A stretch of DNA of 8,947 nucleotides from DAOTUL01 sp034437435. GTDB taxonomy: Bacteria; Chloroflexota; Anaerolineae; Aggregatilineales; Phototrophicaceae. Positions 7,101 to 8,947 of this stretch are shown in pieces (position 1 is the first letter of the stretch; every line of letters starts with the position of its first letter). The notes beneath the pieces were generated by a model. It searched no databases. It was not told the DNA's origin and worked only from the letters and a program-made list of their open reading frames with translations. Location: assembly GCA_964417785.1 (NCBI GenBank), contig CAYQJO010000181.1, forward strand, positions 1 through 8,947, read 5' to 3'. Position numbers and translations under genes: made by a program.

Positions 7101-8071
7101 ACGATGTGCCGGTGCTTTTCCAGCCGTATCCAGGTGAGGGCTTCGTGGGTGAACCGGGCTACGGCGCGTTCGTTTTCCAGAAAGCGCTCCTGGAAGGTCT
7201 TGATGGCGACCGGTTCGCGCTGGTGATGGTCATAACACAGATAGACGACGCCCATACCGCCCCAGAGGACATCGGCCACTTCAAAGCGATCCTCGATATG
7301 GTCGCCGACGGCGAATTCGCTTTCCTCTCGTGGTCTGGACGCCACATAGTGCGAGTGGAAGCTGTCGAACTGAGTGTCCTCTGGCTGGTTGTCCTCAACA
7401 TGGGTTTCGCTGGGTACAGCCTGCGCTTCTTCAACGCGAGAGAATGCTTCGTCCGGCAGTGTGCCTTCGGCAAGCGTCATCGAAGCATCGCTCAGCGGTG
7501 TGGCCGCCTGCAAATCCGCGACGGTGCCGTCTTCTTCATCCAGTTCGACGGCGAAGGCCGGTTGTGTTTCCAATGGATCGAAGTTTTTGCTCTGGATTTG
7601 CTGCTGGTAGAGGTCCAGCAGGTCTTGTAATTCAGTGTCGAGGTTCATCGATGTATCGTCGTCACTGGCAGCCCACAAAGCCACCGCCAGATTGCGCCGG
7701 GTTGGATACTGCTGGGCGGTATCAATCACCCAGGTTAAATATCGTTCGATGGCCCGTTGTGCCAGTTTGTGATCCACCGGGTTGTCGGCCTTTTCAATCG
7801 CCCGGCTATACGCCAGCAGGGTCTTGCCCACGTAATACACCAGGAGCCGGTCATCGTTTGCCAGGGATTGCCGGGCGCACAGATCACCCAGGGCGAATAA
7901 ATCGTCCGTTTTCTCGCGGCGCAGGGCCAAGCGCCCCAACTTGCTGATTTCCTGGTTGGGATCGGTCGCAAACGGATCGAGTTTGTCCAGTGGGCGGCGC
8001 TTACGCAGCAAGTCTCGTACCTGTTCATCAGCTAGCGGGACAGGCTGGCGTCCCGTCTGTGGTGCGTCCAC
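4106..8071 (-). CDS. Giant serine/threonine protein kinase with 22 C-terminal TPR repeats
   Basis: A 1321-residue soluble Hanks-type (PknB-like) kinase. Order: residues 1-165, unrecognised and mostly helical; 166-256, an acidic Thr/Glu-rich probable linker; 262-542, kinase domain; 558-1305, 22 contiguous TPRs; a short basic tail. The kinase domain shows the glycine-rich loop GGMGVVY (271-277), VAIK lysine K291, helix-C E310, HRDLKPAN (390-397), DFG (410-412), a long acidic activation segment, GTAPYMSPE (442-450) and R524 of subdomain XI. It should be catalytically active. The first glycine of the loop is replaced by L269. No membrane segment or extracellular sensor is present, so input probably comes through the N-terminus or the TPR array, which is a protein-protein interaction scaffold. 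The start is GTG at 8071, preceded by AAAGGGA (8078-8084) and 3 nt after the Clp gene stop. The first in-frame ATG is at residue 142, inside the N-terminal region. Biological target unknown. Confidence 0.95.
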   Translation of the reverse strand: MDAPQTGRQPVPLADEQVRDLLRKRRPLDKLDPFATDPNQEISKLGRLALRREKTDDLFALGDLCARQSLANDDRLLVYYVGKTLLAYSRAIEKADNPVDHKLAQRAIERYLTWVIDTAQQYPTRRNLAVALWAASDDDTSMNLDTELQDLLDLYQQQIQSKNFDPLETQPAFAVELDEEDGTVADLQAATPLSDASMTLAEGTLPDEAFSRVEEAQAVPSETHVEDNQPEDTQFDSFHSHYVASRPREESEFAVGDHIEDRFEVADVLWGGMGVVYLCYDHHQREPVAIKTFQERFLENERAVARFTHEALTWIRLEKHRHIVQARLVQNINNRPHIILEHVSGPEQMGADLRSWIDHRRLDLRKSLEFALHIALGMRHATQKVPGMVHRDLKPANILVSHEDIAKVTDFGLVRSVDVDDNLMVHENDDDMRLTRVGAIVGTAPYMSPEQCQSQDVDIRSDIYAFGCVLYEMLTGKRVFQASKFPEWMTAHINEQPVFPPEPNIPADIQTFVQGCLAKSPDQRPDDWNSIVDTLTAFFRTHIGEEPVLEITGPALEARELMDKGYSLTALGRHDEALEAYDRAIALQPDYAWAWARKGRTMRLLERYDDALACYERALEIQPHYAWAWNGKGIVLERLNQLENALVCFETATEMNPHNVWNWYNRADSLQNLGRYEEALPLLQRGLEIDPLHPNSWAKIGQVYRLLGKFEPAVNAYQKAIELEPTYAWAHNGCGLALKVLGRTEEALLCFKRASRYHSGEVWHWYNLTEMLVEMGRYDEAVQPAQQATRTDPTHAFSWAKLGQVMRYLGRHSEALQAYERAIELTPDSSWSINGKGIVLEQMERYEEALFCYQQAADLKPDDVWHWYNQGNVLILMSRYAEALEPLEQATQIVPGHARSWARLGNALRHLGRYEDSLEACIQATLASPNYAWAWNEQGITLEVINRYDEALLSYQHASELSPDEPYYLYKQTDVLVLMGRNEEALNLLDVALRMENRNPQIWAQHGQILRRLGRLDEALSSYNQAVELEPDNDWAWSGRGLTLSQLNRHEEALFCFEKALELNDGDVWHWYNHADELLALRHTEAAVKSLDSALRINNRHVESWAKRGQALRRLRRHEEALASFDLAVRLNPHYGWAWNGRGLTLKEMRRYEESLASYERAAKEDPGIIWYAINQVDVLLDLQRREEALAVINGVMERAPLNATVWARRGQILRRLNRHEEAVDSYDRALELEPAYAWAWNGKGLCLAALGRWDEAMVCYQTAIQYDARDVWFWHNYGDALMQQGRYSEAQKALEKAIEIDRSHQSSLQKLKKVREKLDD
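4157..6400 (-). repeat. 22 contiguous TPR units (102 bp each) with a 306-bp A-B-C super-repeat
   Basis: The encoded array is 22 units of exactly 34 residues (kinase residues 558-1305) with no insertion or deletion. The unit-ending position 32 falls at residues 589, 623, 657 and so on, every 34. From unit 3 onward the units cycle strictly through three types: A (AWAWNGKG-like), B (VWHWYN-like) and C (SWAKxGQxxRxLGR-like). There are six full ABC cycles at 4361-6196, then a final A and B. The period shows in the DNA: gtaccagtgccacac starts at 4856, 5468 and 5774, with near-copies at 4244 and 6080. Likewise aggcccaggcat starts at 4351, 5269 and 6187, all at multiples of 306 bp. Confidence 0.95.
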
Positions 8072-8074
8072 CGT

Positions 8075-8947
8075 CTATCCCTTTACGCTGCTTTCGGTTT
8101 CCAGTATGAGGCGCTCGGCATGCTCGCCTGCACGTACCACAATGGTACTGCCTGGCGGAAAGGCGTCCTCCACAATTCTGGCGCTGATAGGCCGGGTCAC
8201 CAGCCGCTCAATGGCCCGCCGCAGTGGACGCGCACCATTGACCGGGTCGTGTCCGATGCGCAGCAGTTGTTCGCGGGCGTCGTCTTCAAGCTTGAGGCTG
8301 AGGTTCTGTTCTTGCAGCCGTTCAACCAGTTCTGCAAGCTGCATATCCAGAATTTTGCCCAGGGTCTCCTGGCCCAGCATCCGAAACACGATCACCTCGT
8401 CCAGGCGGTTGATGAACTCTGGGCGGAAGAAATTGCCCAGGTGGCGAGCGAAACCGGGGTCTTCGGTTGGATCACTGCCAAACCCGATGGATTTGCCGCT
8501 CTGCTCGGTACCGATGTTGCTGGTCATGATGAAGACACTGTGGCGGGCGTCGATCCGTCGGCCATGCGCGTCGCTGATGCGGCCTTCGTCAAAGACCTGA
8601 AGGAAGATGTCGAACACCTCCGGGGCTGCTTTTTCGATTTCATCCAGCAGTACCACGCTGTAGGGTCGGCGGCGCAGACCGTCGGTCAGTTGGCCGCCGC
8701 GCTGGTTATCTTTGTATCCCGGCGGCGAACCGATCAGGCGGGCAACGGTGTGCGAGTCGTGGAACTCGGACATGTCCAGGCGCAGCATGGACTCATCGCT
8801 GCCGAACATGAAGCTCGCCAGCGCCCGTGCCAGTTCCGTCTTGCCGACGCCGGACGGACCCAGGAACAAGAACACACCGATGGGTCGGTTGGGGTCACTG
8901 AGGCCAGCCCGCGCTGTCTTGATGGCTGCCGCGACGGTCTTCACCGC
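8075..8947 (-). CDS. Clp/Hsp100 AAA+ ATPase, C-terminal (second ATPase) domain, partial
   Basis: The visible 290 codons are the second nucleotide-binding domain and C-terminal small domain of a ClpA/ClpC/ClpB-type unfoldase; the 5' part lies beyond the right edge. Numbering from the codon at 8944: Walker A GPSGVGKT (29-36), pore-loop region GSPPGYKDNQ (72-81), Walker B VVLLDE (97-102), sensor 1 TSN (141-143), FRPEFINR with probable arginine finger R180, and sensor 2 GARPLRR (237-243). Such rings thread proteins through a central pore with ATP energy. An IGF tripeptide (153-155) sits between sensor 1 and the RPEFINR segment, where ClpA and ClpC carry their ClpP-docking loop and ClpB does not. 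This favours a protease-partner ATPase. The pore loop differs from the usual GYVGYEEGG. The gene ends 3 nt before the kinase start and is probably its operon leader. ClpB remains a possible alternative because the N-terminal and middle domains are not visible. Confidence 0.92.
   Translation of the reverse strand, partial: AVKTVAAAIKTARAGLSDPNRPIGVFLFLGPSGVGKTELARALASFMFGSDESMLRLDMSEFHDSHTVARLIGSPPGYKDNQRGGQLTDGLRRRPYSVVLLDEIEKAAPEVFDIFLQVFDEGRISDAHGRRIDARHSVFIMTSNIGTEQSGKSIGFGSDPTEDPGFARHLGNFFRPEFINRLDEVIVFRMLGQETLGKILDMQLAELVERLQEQNLSLKLEDDAREQLLRIGHDPVNGARPLRRAIERLVTRPISARIVEDAFPPGSTIVVRAGEHAERLILETESSVKG

Noticed and set aside
6794..7630. Plus-strand open frame of 278 codons opposite the kinase domain
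   Set aside because: The opposite strand encodes a kinase domain with every key motif. The plus-strand translation resembles no known family.
8075..8947. Interpretation as the ClpV ATPase of a type VI secretion system
   Set aside because: The kinase/FHA/Clp combination recalls type VI regulation, but no sheath, baseplate or membrane-complex gene is present. The IGF loop points to a ClpP-partner ATPase.

Overview
The window looks like one continuous minus-strand gene cluster from a draft bacterial assembly. A 100-N scaffold gap lies inside the last gene. Read 5'->3' on the minus strand the order is: the C-terminal part of a Clp/Hsp100 AAA+ ATPase (cut by the right window edge), a giant serine/threonine protein kinase with 22 TPR repeats, a small FHA-domain protein, an alpha/beta hydrolase of the monoacylglycerol-lipase type, an EamA/DMT membrane transporter, and a cytoplasmic M14-type zinc carboxypeptidase. 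Gene junctions are very tight: 3 nt gap, 1 nt overlap, 7 nt gap, 8 nt overlap, 57 nt gap. At least the first five genes are therefore probably co-transcribed. I see no convincing plus-strand gene and no RNA gene.

The organism cannot be fixed from the sequence alone. Moderately high GC, abundant Hanks-type kinase/FHA signalling, a large non-secreted M14 peptidase and a C-rich/G-rich intergenic palindrome of the 'CCCTCACCCCCTAAATCCCCCTCTCCC' kind all fit a Chloroflexota (Anaerolineae-like) genome best. This is an inference of moderate-to-low confidence.

Regions: 1-102 is non-coding and holds a small perfect palindrome and a large GC-rich hairpin repeat just downstream of the carboxypeptidase stop. 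103-1887 is the carboxypeptidase with the gap. 1888-1944 is an AT-rich spacer with a good ribosome binding site. 1945-3694 holds the transporter and hydrolase. 3702-8947 is the signalling block Clp ATPase / kinase-TPR / FHA.

The most interesting part is the signalling block. The kinase keeps its catalytic residues (K291, E310, HRD 390-392, DFG 410-412). It is followed by 22 TPR units that are each exactly 34 residues with no insertion. The units fall into three types repeating in the strict order A-B-C, giving a 102-residue (306-bp) super-repeat visible in the DNA. An acidic linker before the kinase domain carries three T-x-x-D motifs that could be phosphopeptide sites for the FHA protein, whose gene overlaps the kinase gene by one base. 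The upstream Clp ATPase carries an IGF tripeptide where ClpA/ClpC-type unfoldases bind ClpP, and an unusual pore loop. A plausible model is a phosphorylation-controlled unfoldase/protease module with the TPR array as substrate or partner scaffold. The link between the three proteins is inferred from gene order only.
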